The translations under genes and the position numbers were made by a program. From positions 372,001 to 436,000 of the forward strand of contig JAFIFW010000012.1 of assembly GCA_020831825.1 (NCBI GenBank): DNA of 64,000 bases. The letters are read 5' to 3'. Shown piece after piece: positions 27,447-36,210 of this stretch. How positions within the stretch are numbered: the stretch's first letter is position 1; every line of letters starts with the position of its first letter. This DNA is from Methylophaga sp. (GTDB lineage: Bacteria > Pseudomonadota > Gammaproteobacteria > Nitrosococcales > Methylophagaceae). Below the pieces are notes generated by a model. The model was not told the DNA's origin and ran no database searches. It saw nothing but the letters and a program-made list of their open reading frames with translations.

Positions 27447-28166
27447 TTAAAATCTGGTCGAATGCCAGACAAAGCCAATGCTGAAGAATCGATCTCGGTC
27501 TCGATTGACCCATCTGTCGCCATAGCTGACATCCAGCTGTACACGTTGTGGAACTAACCAATAGGCAGCACCTAACTGATACAGCGGGTCTTCATCAAAC
27601 TGACCAAAGCTCTCAACAAACAGGCTGCTTCTGCTGGTCAATGCATGCTCAAGACCCAGGCCCCAGAGGCCATCGTTTTCATGAGACTCGGCATCATGAG
27701 CAAGGCCCAGATTAAAGTGAATCAACTGTTGCCCATCGTTCACAGACCAGGTCACTGGTAACAAGGCGTAGTAGCCCGCATTGTTGAATTGCGCTTTACG
27801 ATTAACCTCGGTGCCGATAGCCAAAGCCACGCCCCAGTCGTGTTCCTCAAAATCCCGGAGTACAGTTTTAAACTGCATCACCGCAAGGTTTTCACTCAAG
27901 CCGCCCTGACGCTGGCGTTCGCGTGTCCAGCCCAGAGTGAGCTCCAGATTGCCGGTAAAGTTGCAGGCACCCAGCGCCCATTGCTCATCAGAGCTTCTTC
28001 CTCGCTGGTACCAGGATTCCAACTGACAATGTCGGTGTTCAGTGATACCGGCATCATCAGTCACCATCGGCCGACCTGCTTGTGCGTTCATCGAAACCAA
28101 CAGTGATGAACCCATCAGCAGGGAGACCTGGCTGAGTTTTAAAATTGTGCAAGATTGCATTTTCAT
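27447..28166 (-). CDS. Outer-membrane-like beta-barrel protein, unknown
   Basis: This is a 239-residue protein with a signal peptide ending near MNAQAGRP. The mature N-terminus RPMVTDDAGITEHRHCQLES is typical of a family of predicted outer-membrane proteins often found near metal-efflux genes. Alternating beta strands and the aromatic C-terminus SIGFVWHSTRF fit a small barrel. It is first in a minus-strand series with mgtE and mgtC, 118 bases upstream of mgtE. A GAGGG ribosome site precedes the ATG. A link to metal homeostasis is suggested by neighbours only. Confidence 0.65.
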   Translation of the reverse strand: MKMQSCTILKLSQVSLLMGSSLLVSMNAQAGRPMVTDDAGITEHRHCQLESWYQRGRSSDEQWALGACNFTGNLELTLGWTRERQRQGGLSENLAVMQFKTVLRDFEEHDWGVALAIGTEVNRKAQFNNAGYYALLPVTWSVNDGQQLIHFNLGLAHDAESHENDGLWGLGLEHALTSRSSLFVESFGQFDEDPLYQLGAAYWLVPQRVQLDVSYGDRWVNRDRDRFFSIGFVWHSTRF

Positions 28167-28551
28167 GGCAGCGCCCTCTAGTTGAGGAACACCTGAGCAG
28201 ACAGCCCGATAACAGCAGTATCAGTGCATGACACGAATAGCGTGCAGCCTCAGCACACCTTCGCGGCTTAAATCGAACAAGGGGATTTTGCTTTTAGATG
28301 CAAAAGAAAAAGCCGCTTGTCACCATCTGGTGACAAGCGGCTATATGAGACCGGATGACCAGACTGGCGTTATGATTTCAGATTGATGCGTTTGATTTCG
28401 CTACAACTGCAACTGTCCAATGTGGTGCTCCGTTGATAAAAACGCCGCAAGGTTACATGCTGAGGAATGCCTTGTCAAAACTTTTTTGAATTTGGTAATA
28501 CCATTTTTATGTCCTGATAAAGGCCATGCCAAAACGCTCGACTTAGTGATC
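28167..28551. other. Intergenic region with strong terminator and possible small RNA
   Basis: These 385 bases lie between lpxL and the OMP-like gene, both on the minus strand. They hold a very stable hairpin terminator (28301-28342). Upstream of it, on the minus strand, TTGACA (28473-28478) stands 17 bases from a weak TAACCT (28450-28455), which could start a transcript of roughly 140 bases ending at the terminator. Downstream, about 140 bases of leader precede the OMP-like gene. I saw no convincing protein gene. Confidence 0.5.
28301..28342 (-). terminator. Strong intrinsic terminator downstream of lpxL
   Basis: A perfect 15-bp inverted repeat (28311-28325 with 28328-28342) is followed on the minus strand by TTTTCTTTTG. 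It is 210 bases beyond the lpxL stop, so it ends either the lpxL transcript or a separate short RNA. Confidence 0.88.
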
Positions 28552-29469
28552 TTAACGGTTGTTTCTGTAGAAGTTTCCCTTACCCTCAGGCTGCGTCTTG
28601 AAGCGCCGATGTACCCAGAAATACTGGTCTGGACGCTGGCGAACCTGATCTTCAACCCAGTCGTTTATGCGCTGGGTATCAGCGAGTTCATTATCGGAAG
28701 GAAATTGTTCAAGCGCTGGAAATACCTTGATTGTGTAGCGGCCTTGGTTGTCACGAATTGGCACAAAAGGCACCACGTCGGCGCCACTCATGCGAGCCAT
28801 ACGCGCAGTTGCCGGAACAGTGGCAGCCGATATCCCGAAAAATTTTGCCTGAATACTGAAACGTCTGCCGTAATCCTGATCGGGGGCATACCAGACAATT
28901 TTATTTTTTTTCAGGGCGCGCAACATGGCTCTGGGCTCTTCCTGCAAGATCGTGCCTTCACTGTGCAGCGTTCTGAATTTGAGCATCACTTGATTAAACA
29001 AAGGGTTTTTTAACTCGCGAAACATCACGTAGGCTGGAAATTTCCGCATAATCAACCTGCCGCCCATCTCCATGCTGGTGAAGTGCCCAGTTAGCAAGAT
29101 GATGCCTTTACCCCGGGACAGTGCAGACTCAATATGTTCCAGCCCCTCGTAAACCACTCTGTTTTGTAGCTGACGATCACTCCCCCACCAGCTCATTGCC
29201 GTTTCGATTGGCATTGTGCCCATGGTCAGCATGTTTTCCTTAAGCAGTTTTGCTCGATCAGCCTCCGTCATTTCAGGAAAACACAGCTCTAGGTTACGTG
29301 CCGCTACGCGTTCACGTGATCGCATAAAGGGACGCAATAATGCCCCGAGCAAACGACCAATGCGTAGCTGTATGCTTGCCGGTAAAAACACGGATAAACG
29401 CATCAGCCCAAGCCCCAACCAGCTTGGCCAGAAACGCGGATGCAAAAATGCAGACTGGAAGATTTTCAT
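28552..29469 (-). CDS. lpxL: Lipid A acyltransferase (LpxL/HtrB family)
   Basis: This 305-residue inner-membrane acyltransferase transfers a secondary acyl chain to Kdo-lipid IVA. The H-x4-E catalytic motif is in LLTGHFTSMEMGG at about residue 131, and YAPDQDYGRRFSIQAKFFG is the second conserved block. An N-terminal membrane anchor spans about 12-35. ATG 29469 is used; TTG directly before it is the alternative. It diverges from waaA across 82 bases, so the two LPS genes probably share a regulatory region. Whether it is LpxL, LpxM or LpxP cannot be decided. Confidence 0.9.
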   Translation of the reverse strand: MKIFQSAFLHPRFWPSWLGLGLMRLSVFLPASIQLRIGRLLGALLRPFMRSRERVAARNLELCFPEMTEADRAKLLKENMLTMGTMPIETAMSWWGSDRQLQNRVVYEGLEHIESALSRGKGIILLTGHFTSMEMGGRLIMRKFPAYVMFRELKNPLFNQVMLKFRTLHSEGTILQEEPRAMLRALKKNKIVWYAPDQDYGRRFSIQAKFFGISAATVPATARMARMSGADVVPFVPIRDNQGRYTIKVFPALEQFPSDNELADTQRINDWVEDQVRQRPDQYFWVHRRFKTQPEGKGNFYRNNR

Positions 29470-29551
29470 CAATGACTATCAGAATTACACACTGTGGCTA
29501 TGCTATCATTCTTGCTCGTTTTACGCCTGATAAAAGCCATGCGAGGCTGAC

Positions 29552-30820
29552 TTGAAAGCCATTTATACCCTGCTGTTTCATCTGGCATTGCCCCTGATCC
29601 TGCTGCGCCTGCTATGGCGTGGCATTAAAGCACCCGCCTATTTTCATCGCTGGCCGGAGCGCTTCGGAAAAGTGACGGCCATGCCTGCATCGCAGCCCAT
29701 CATATGGGTACATGCTGTGTCTGTTGGCGAAGTGGAAGCCACAAGACCACTGATCAGTGGCCTTCGGGCAAGTTATCCAGAGCACAGAATTTTGATCACT
29801 ACCATGACGCCCACCGGAAGTGAGCGCGTCAAAAAACTCTATACCGGTGAAGTCGATCATTGCTATTTGCCTTATGACCTTCCCTTTGCCATTCGACGTT
29901 TTCTAAAAGCCAAACATCCTGAGTTCGGCATCATCATGGAAACCGAATTATGGCCAAACCTTGTCGATCAATGTCACCAACATCACATTCCACTGGTGCT
30001 GGCCAATGCGCGTTTGTCAGCACGTTCAGCCAAAGGCTATCAGCGATTCAGCAAACTCACCGCACAAATGCTCAAGCAGTTTTGCTTTATTGCTGCACAA
30101 ACCCAGGAAGATCAGCAAAGATTTCGGGCGCTTGGCGCTGAGTATGCGGATGTGCATGCGACAGGTAATCTAAAGTTTGAAATCAGCTTGCCAGCCAGTG
30201 CGACAGAACAGGCAGAAGCGATTCGCAGCATGTGGGGTAATCGTCCGGTATGGATCGCTGCCAGCACACATGAAGGCGAGGAAGAGTTGGTGCTGAACGC
30301 CAGCCGCAAGGTGCGTGCTGAATTTCCAGATTTATTATTGTTACTGGTCCCTCGTCATCCGGAAAGGTTCGACCGCGCGGCTGCCTTAAGTCGCAAAGCA
30401 GGTTTTAAAACCTTGCGCCGCAGCGAAGGTAAACCCTGTGGTAGTGATATCGAAGTGCTAGTCATCGATACCATGGGTGAACTGCCGACGTTTTATGCAA
30501 CCTGTGATGTTGCCCTGATAGGGGGAAGTCTGATTCCACACGGTGGGCATAATCTGCTTGAACCCGCAGCGTTGGGCCGTCCAGTATTGACCGGGCCGCA
30601 TTTTTTCAATTTCAATGAAATCACCAAGCAATTCCTTGATAGTGGTGCTGCGATGTTGGTACGCGACAGTCACGAAATTGCTCAAACAATGATTATGCTG
30701 CTTTCCAATGCAGAACAACGTGCCAGTATGGGTCAGACTGCCATGACCCAGATTCAGCGTAATCAGGGTGCCAGTATGCGCCTGCTCAATCTGATAAAAC
30801 GCCACATCAAACAAGCATGA
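29552..30820 (+). CDS. waaA: 3-deoxy-D-manno-octulosonic acid transferase
   Basis: WaaA (KdtA) adds Kdo residues to lipid IVA at the cytoplasmic face of the inner membrane. The 422-residue GT-B protein has an N-terminal membrane anchor, HAVSVGEVEATRPLISGLRA near residue 54, MTPTGSERVKKLY, and the C-terminal donor site GGSLIPHGGHNLLEPAALGRP. The start is TTG 29552, with GAGG five bases upstream. The stop overlaps the tadA start (ATGA). Confidence 0.94.
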   Translation: MKAIYTLLFHLALPLILLRLLWRGIKAPAYFHRWPERFGKVTAMPASQPIIWVHAVSVGEVEATRPLISGLRASYPEHRILITTMTPTGSERVKKLYTGEVDHCYLPYDLPFAIRRFLKAKHPEFGIIMETELWPNLVDQCHQHHIPLVLANARLSARSAKGYQRFSKLTAQMLKQFCFIAAQTQEDQQRFRALGAEYADVHATGNLKFEISLPASATEQAEAIRSMWGNRPVWIAASTHEGEEELVLNASRKVRAEFPDLLLLLVPRHPERFDRAAALSRKAGFKTLRRSEGKPCGSDIEVLVIDTMGELPTFYATCDVALIGGSLIPHGGHNLLEPAALGRPVLTGPHFFNFNEITKQFLDSGAAMLVRDSHEIAQTMIMLLSNAEQRASMGQTAMTQIQRNQGASMRLLNLIKRHIKQA

Positions 30821-31266
30821 CCGATCATGCTTATTGGATGCAGCAGGCACTGCGCCTGGCCCGTCAGGCGGAGTCTGAGGGAGAAGTCCCAGTAGGTGCA
30901 GTGATAGTGCTGGATGACACTATTATCGGAGAAGGCTGGAACCGTCCGATAAAAAGTGCAGACGCCACCGCCCATGCAGAAATACAGGCACTGCGCATGG
31001 CTTGCGCCAAGGTCAATAATTACCGCATTCCCGGTGCAACTATGTATGTCACGCTTGAGCCGTGTCTGATGTGTGCCGGCGCATTAATTCATGCCCGCTT
31101 GCAAAAACTGGTTTATGGCGCATATGAACCCAAAACAGGTGCTGCAGGCAGCAATATTGACGCCTTCCAGCTTGCCAACCTGAACCATCGAGTCAAAGTG
31201 GAAGGCGGGATTCTGGCTGAAGAATGCAGCTTGCTACTCAAACAGTTTTTCAAGTCTCGGCGTTAA
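30817..31266 (+). CDS. tadA: tRNA(adenine34) deaminase TadA
   Basis: TadA converts A34 to inosine in tRNA-Arg(ACG), an essential step for decoding. The 149-residue protein has the zinc deaminase motifs HAEIQAL (His ligand and catalytic Glu) and EPCLMCAGALIHAR (two Cys ligands), plus the C-terminal helix that contacts the anticodon loop. It overlaps waaA by four bases and converges on trhP with a 17-base overlap of the 3' ends. Confidence 0.96.
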   Translation: MTDHAYWMQQALRLARQAESEGEVPVGAVIVLDDTIIGEGWNRPIKSADATAHAEIQALRMACAKVNNYRIPGATMYVTLEPCLMCAGALIHARLQKLVYGAYEPKTGAAGSNIDAFQLANLNHRVKVEGGILAEECSLLLKQFFKSRR

Positions 31267-32608
31267 GCGCTCTTGCCAGCAAACCTGGCCCCTGCCATGG
31301 TTGTTGCCAAGGCAAACTCACACGATGGCCACTGCCTGCTGCGCGCTCAATGGCTTGTCCTTGCTGATTAAACAATTGAGTCGCTGAAAAACTGATATTA
31401 CCCTCCGGACAAATCATCTCCAAGGTATCACCGACCGAGAATTGATTGCGCACATCAATTTCAAGACGCTGGTTATCGGCATCATAGGCCACTACCTCAC
31501 CCACAAACTGCTGACGTAACTGACTGGAATAACCATGCAGATAGTTCTGCTGTTCCTGAGTGGGATGCCGCTGGAAGAAACCATCGGTGTAGCCTCGATT
31601 AGCCAGGTTATCCAACTGACTGATCAGCGTTGGATCAAAACTGCGTCCAGCCAGTGCATCATCAATTGCCTTTCGATAAATTTGTGCTGTTCTGGCCACG
31701 TAGTAAATTGACTTGGTTCGGCCTTCTATTTTCAAGCAATCAACACCCATTCGGGTCAAACGCTCGATATGCTGAACTGCGCGAAGATCCTTGGAATTCA
31801 TGATGTAGGTGCCATGCTCATCCTCGAAAATCGGCATCAGTTCGCCGGGACGGTTGGCTTCTTCAATAAGATATATCTTGTCTGCTAATGGATGACGCTG
31901 TTGTTGACCGCAGTCAGAAAAACTCTGTGACTGCATGGCAGACAGGGCATCAAAATCAATTTTCTGTGGCGCATCATCCTGCTGATCGCTGGCGTGGGTT
32001 TTATAATCCCAGCGACAGGCATTGGTACATGTGCCCTGATTAGGATCACGATGATTAAAGTAACCAGACAGCAGACAGCGTCCTGAATACGCAATGCACA
32101 AGGCCCCGTGAACAAACACCTCCAGCTCAATATCCGGGCATTGCTGGCGAATTTCTTCGATTTCATCGAGTGATAATTCTCGAGACAATATCACCCGGGT
32201 CAAGCCAAGACTCTGCCAGAACCTGACGGCCTGATAATTCACCGTATTCGCCTGAACCGATAAATGAATCGGCATCTCTGGCCAGCGCTCACGCACCATC
32301 ATAATCAAACCGGGATCCGCCATAATCAATGCATCTGGCTGCATGGCAATGACATGTTCCATATCAGCCATATAGGTTTTTATCTTAGCGTTGTGGGGCA
32401 TCAGGTTACTGGCCACAAAAAACTGCTTGCCCGCAGCATGCGCCTCGCGAATCCCCTGCTCCATTATTGCCAGTTTGTGAAAATCATTGTTGCGCACCCG
32501 CAAACTGTAGCGTGGCTGCCCCGCATAGACAGCATCTGCGCCAAAAGCAAACGCATACCGCATGTGTTCTAGACTTCCGGCAGGTAACAAAAGCTCGGGT
32601 GCTTTCAT
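31250..32608 (-). CDS. trhP: Peptidase U32-family tRNA hydroxylation protein TrhP (YegQ)
   Basis: This 452-residue U32-family protein has ELLLPAGSLEHMRYAFAFGADAVYAG at the N-terminus and the signature FVHGALCIAYSGRCLLSGYF followed by GTCTNACRWDY, whose cysteines probably hold an Fe-S cluster. In E. coli TrhP acts in prephenate-dependent 5-hydroxyuridine formation at tRNA U34; older annotations call it a protease. The C-terminal domain is beta-rich. It is a single minus-strand gene overlapping the tadA end. Confidence 0.9.
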   Translation of the reverse strand: MKAPELLLPAGSLEHMRYAFAFGADAVYAGQPRYSLRVRNNDFHKLAIMEQGIREAHAAGKQFFVASNLMPHNAKIKTYMADMEHVIAMQPDALIMADPGLIMMVRERWPEMPIHLSVQANTVNYQAVRFWQSLGLTRVILSRELSLDEIEEIRQQCPDIELEVFVHGALCIAYSGRCLLSGYFNHRDPNQGTCTNACRWDYKTHASDQQDDAPQKIDFDALSAMQSQSFSDCGQQQRHPLADKIYLIEEANRPGELMPIFEDEHGTYIMNSKDLRAVQHIERLTRMGVDCLKIEGRTKSIYYVARTAQIYRKAIDDALAGRSFDPTLISQLDNLANRGYTDGFFQRHPTQEQQNYLHGYSSQLRQQFVGEVVAYDADNQRLEIDVRNQFSVGDTLEMICPEGNISFSATQLFNQQGQAIERAAGSGHRVSLPWQQPWQGPGLLARALNAET

Positions 32609-32896
32609 CTTATTTGTCCCTACAAAAAAAGCGTGAATTATAATTCAATTGACAGAGAATCCCACAAGAACAACGACATCAATCCTGACATGAGATTGAG
32701 AGACCCACATTGCTTTATCAACTTCGCCGTGCAAATCAAATCATCTGGCATTCACGTCGGAAGGCAGACAAAATAACCGTCAAACCAAATAGATGTGATA
32801 AGGTCAAAGACCATGCAATACTGTCTCGCAATTCAATGGACAATTATCGCCTGTAACAGGCGATAATTGTCAGCCAAAATTACGGAAGTTAATTGT
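32609..32896. other. Divergent intergenic region of trhP and mltF
   Basis: There are 288 bases without a gene. A TATAAT-like hexamer on the minus strand around 32639 (within GAATTATAATTC) may serve trhP. A perfect 15-bp palindrome with a TAA loop (GACAATTATCGCCTG, 32839-32853, with 32857-32871) lies just before mltF and has no T-run, so it is either an operator or a 5' mRNA hairpin. Confidence 0.55.
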
Positions 32897-34300
32897 TTGA
32901 AAAAGCTTGGTTTTTTTATCATCACGATCTGTCTTCTTATGGCCTGTAGTGATGCCAAACCTCATTTGGAAGAAATCCTGGAGCGAGGAGAACTGCGTGT
33001 TTTAACTCGTTATGGACCGACCAGCTATTTTGTCCAGGGCGATCAGCTGGCCGGCTTTGAGTATGAACTTGCCCAGCAGTTTGCTGATTACCTGAATGTC
33101 CGTTTGAAAATCATTGTGCCAGACAGTCTCAGCAGTCTGCTGATAGAGCTGGAGCAAGGGCGGGCAGATATGGCCGCAGCCGGGCTGACCGTGACACCAG
33201 AGCGACGACAGCGCTATCGTTTCGGCCCTGTCTATCATGAAGTAACTCAGCAGCTTGTTTATCGTGCAGGTACCACTCGACCTTCAGATATTACTGAGCT
33301 TGATGGCCGGATACTCGAAGTGGTGGCGGACAGCAGTCATGTTGAAAACCTGCAATTGTTACGACAAGAAGTTCCTGAGCTGTACTGGACCGAAAACCAG
33401 GAGCTGGACAGTTCGGGCCTGCTCGAACTGGTTCAACTTGAAATGATTGACTTCACGGTTGCAGACTCCAACGAACTGTCCGCGAATCAGACTTTGTTTC
33501 CCGAATTACGAGTGGCTTTTGATATCACCGACCCTCAACCTCTTGCCTGGATGATGCCTGCATCCGAAGATGGCACTCTGCATCGAGAAATGATTGCCTT
33601 TTTTAACCACCTTGATGAAAACGGTGATCTGGATAAGCTTATCGAGAAATACTATGGACACATTCGACGTTTTGATTACGTTGATACTCGTGCAATTCAT
33701 CGTCGACTGGTGACACATTTGCCACAATTTCATCATTTATTCAAAGAAGCTGGCGAAACTTATGGCTTTGACTGGCGATTACTCGCCGCGATTTCCTATC
33801 AGGAGTCGCACTGGAACCCAAATGCTGTTTCGGCTACAGGGGTCAGAGGTTTGATGATGCTTACCCAAGCCACCGCAAACGAGCTAGGTGTCGAAGACCG
33901 TGAAGATCCAAAGGAAAGTATATTCGCGGGTGCGCGTTACCTGCTCCAAATGAAAAATCGCTTACCCGATCGCATCAGTGAGCCGGATCTCACCTGGCTG
34001 GGTTTGGCCGCATACAATATCGGGCTGGGTCACCTTGAAGACGCACGCCGGCTGACTGAACAAAATGGTGCCAATCCCGACCTGTGGTCAGATGTGCGTG
34101 AACACTTGCCATTACTTGCCAAACAGAAATGGTACAGTCAGACTCGTTTTGGTTACGCGCGTGGCGGCGAGCCGGTGCGCTATGTCGATAATATTCGACG
34201 TTACTTTGATATTTTGCTACATCATCAAATCAGTGCTGACAGCCCGCCGGTCACACCGGCAACCAGTGACCCAACACGATCTCTGCCTGCGGCCTTGTAG
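32897..34300 (+). CDS. mltF: Membrane-bound lytic murein transglycosylase F
   Basis: MltF cleaves peptidoglycan at the outer membrane. The product has a lipoprotein signal (KKLGFFIITICLLMAC), an N-terminal periplasmic solute-binding-like domain (RGELRVLTRYGP, GFEYELAQQFADYL), and a C-terminal SLT domain with the catalytic Glu in SYQESHWNPNAVSATGVRGL followed by MMLTQATANELG. TTG 32897 gives 467 residues, with GGAAG at a suitable distance. An upstream TTG at 32867 would add ten residues that spoil the signal peptide and overlap the palindrome. Confidence 0.92.
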   Translation: MKKLGFFIITICLLMACSDAKPHLEEILERGELRVLTRYGPTSYFVQGDQLAGFEYELAQQFADYLNVRLKIIVPDSLSSLLIELEQGRADMAAAGLTVTPERRQRYRFGPVYHEVTQQLVYRAGTTRPSDITELDGRILEVVADSSHVENLQLLRQEVPELYWTENQELDSSGLLELVQLEMIDFTVADSNELSANQTLFPELRVAFDITDPQPLAWMMPASEDGTLHREMIAFFNHLDENGDLDKLIEKYYGHIRRFDYVDTRAIHRRLVTHLPQFHHLFKEAGETYGFDWRLLAAISYQESHWNPNAVSATGVRGLMMLTQATANELGVEDREDPKESIFAGARYLLQMKNRLPDRISEPDLTWLGLAAYNIGLGHLEDARRLTEQNGANPDLWSDVREHLPLLAKQKWYSQTRFGYARGGEPVRYVDNIRRYFDILLHHQISADSPPVTPATSDPTRSLPAAL

Positions 34301-34302
34301 GC

Positions 34303-34330
34303 AAAAAAAGCCGGCAAAGCCGGCTTTTTT
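34303..34330. terminator. Bidirectional terminator between mltF and dsbA
   Basis: AGCCGGC (34309-34315) pairs with GCCGGCT (34319-34325) around AAA, with A7 before and T6 after. It serves the convergent mltF and dsbA genes. Confidence 0.93.
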
Positions 34331-34347
34331 ATATCAGCTGCGAGCAA

Positions 34348-34974
34348 TTATTTGCTGATGAGGTAATCCACAACCGAGGTCATATTTTCCAAGCCACCCG
34401 CCATTGGTGCATCAGTGCGGTATTGACCGTTGACGATGATGGAAGGCACACCCTCCACACCTGAGTTCTGACTAACCAGCAAGGCCTGGCGAACTTTACT
34501 GCGTACAGACATTGAGTTCATGACTTTGAGAAAGTTGTCGCGGTCAATGCCTTGCTCGGCAACAAAGTCCAGCAGCAGCTTTTCTGTATCAAGACGACGC
34601 TTGTCAACTTGAATGGCGTCAAACAGTTTGGGATGCAAATTGGCCAGATCACCGGTAGCCTCTGCTGCGTAGAACACACGTGCCATTTCCAGCCAGCTAT
34701 CACGGAAAATTGCAGGAACATGGACGAGGTTCACATCTTCCGGCAGCACCTTTTCCCACTGCTTCAGATAAGGCTCCAAACGGAAACAAAACGGACAAGT
34801 GTAGGAAAACAAAACCGCAACTTCAGTCGAGCCGGGTGAAAACTTGGCCAGACGCTCGGGCGTTTTCTGGTAATGCGTACCCTCGACATAATCAGCTGCT
34901 ATAGCTACCGATAACGAAGCCGACATCAAACCAGCCCCAATTACCGCCTGCATGAATTTCATTAATTTCTTCAT
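34348..34974 (-). CDS. dsbA: Thiol:disulfide interchange protein DsbA family
   Basis: This 208-residue periplasmic oxidase has a signal peptide ending near VAIAADY. The active site is Cys60-Pro-Phe-Cys63 (SYTCPFCF), and the cis-proline loop is VEGVPSIIVNG. The helical insertion domain lies between. DsbA introduces disulfides into secreted proteins and receives oxidising power from DsbB. The central dipeptide PF differs from the PH of E. coli DsbA. Its position next to ccsB, resB and cytochrome c4 fits a role in handling apocytochrome thiols. Confidence 0.9.
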   Translation of the reverse strand: MKKLMKFMQAVIGAGLMSASLSVAIAADYVEGTHYQKTPERLAKFSPGSTEVAVLFSYTCPFCFRLEPYLKQWEKVLPEDVNLVHVPAIFRDSWLEMARVFYAAEATGDLANLHPKLFDAIQVDKRRLDTEKLLLDFVAEQGIDRDNFLKVMNSMSVRSKVRQALLVSQNSGVEGVPSIIVNGQYRTDAPMAGGLENMTSVVDYLISK

Positions 34975-34997
34975 TCAATTTTCCTTACAAGAAACGA

Positions 34998-36155
34998 CTA
35001 CAAACCACCGTAAGAGTGCAGTCCCGACAAGAAGATATTCACGCCAAGGAATGTAAACAACATGATAAAGAAGCCTACAATCGCCCACCAGGCCATTGGA
35101 CGACCATGCCATCCTTTAGTAAAACGCATGTGTAGCCAAGCGGCATAGTTCAACCAGAGAATCAATGACCAGGTTTCCTTGGGATCCCAGGTCCAGTAGC
35201 CTCCCCAGGCTTCCGCAGCCCAAAAAGCACCGAGTATGGTAGCTACGGTAAAAAAGGCAAAGCCAAGTGCGATTGACTTGTGCATCAAATCGTCCATGGC
35301 CGCCAGAGACGGCATGGCTTTTACAAAATCACTGTCCGGCTTTTTCTCAGCACGCCATGAAACCAGCAGATAAGCCACACCTATCATCGTTGCAATCGCA
35401 AATGCGCCATAGCCTATGAAGTTTGTAGGTACGTGAATTTTCATCCAGTAGCTCTGTAATGCCGGCACCAGCGGTTCGATTTCATGTGCATTACGCTCAA
35501 AGGCGTACCACAACAGAAACATAACTGCCGCCGTAATCATCAGCATCACAAACCCACCAAGGCCTCGTGTTCGATATCGACGCTCGTAGAACAGATAAAT
35601 CAGGGAGGTGATCACACAGAACAGTATGAATACTTCGTAGAGATTACTGACAGGGATGTAGCCGATGTCGGAGCCCATCATATGCGACTCACGCCAGCGC
35701 ACCATCAAGCCAACCATGCCCATGGTTGTAGCGATCCAGGCAAAACGGCTACCCAACTTTTGTGTGTAGTCAGAACGGGCTATCAAACCACCAAAATAAA
35801 TGACGGTAGAAGCCAGATAAAAAGCACTCATCCACATGATTGCAGATTGGCTGGCAAGAATATAATTGAGCCAGAAATCCTGCTGAGCCATGGACAAATC
35901 ACCACCATACCGCTGCAAGGCAAGTAAGCTCAGAATCGCTACTGCCAGCGCATGCCAGCGAAATGGCGGCCAGACTTTACCCAACCAGGCCATGCTGAAA
36001 CCGGTTAGAAAAAGGATGGTGACTTCGTAAACATCGAGGTGATCACCATAGGCGACGAGAATAAATACTGTCGCCAGCAAAAGCAGTGTCCACCAGGCTC
36101 CTACCGCCAGCCAGGATTGGGAATCCGTTTGGTTTTGTCGAATTGTTTCACTCAT
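34998..36155 (-). CDS. ccsB: Cytochrome c biogenesis protein CcsB (CcsA type, System II)
   Basis: This 385-residue integral membrane protein of System II cytochrome c maturation carries the haem-handling WWD motif WGGYWTWDPKETWSLILWL and about eight membrane helices. With ResB it moves haem across the membrane and ligates it to CxxCH apocytochromes. ATG 36155 is preferred because GAGAA lies upstream and the longer frame adds eleven non-conserved residues. It follows resB by 55 bases, and the set resB-ccsB-dsbA is probably one transcript. Confidence 0.93.
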   Translation of the reverse strand: MSETIRQNQTDSQSWLAVGAWWTLLLLATVFILVAYGDHLDVYEVTILFLTGFSMAWLGKVWPPFRWHALAVAILSLLALQRYGGDLSMAQQDFWLNYILASQSAIMWMSAFYLASTVIYFGGLIARSDYTQKLGSRFAWIATTMGMVGLMVRWRESHMMGSDIGYIPVSNLYEVFILFCVITSLIYLFYERRYRTRGLGGFVMLMITAAVMFLLWYAFERNAHEIEPLVPALQSYWMKIHVPTNFIGYGAFAIATMIGVAYLLVSWRAEKKPDSDFVKAMPSLAAMDDLMHKSIALGFAFFTVATILGAFWAAEAWGGYWTWDPKETWSLILWLNYAAWLHMRFTKGWHGRPMAWWAIVGFFIMLFTFLGVNIFLSGLHSYGGL

Positions 36156-36210
36156 TGGCAATTTCTCAGTTATGGCCAGCGCCTGCACTGGCTATGAACA
36201 TTCAGGCAAG

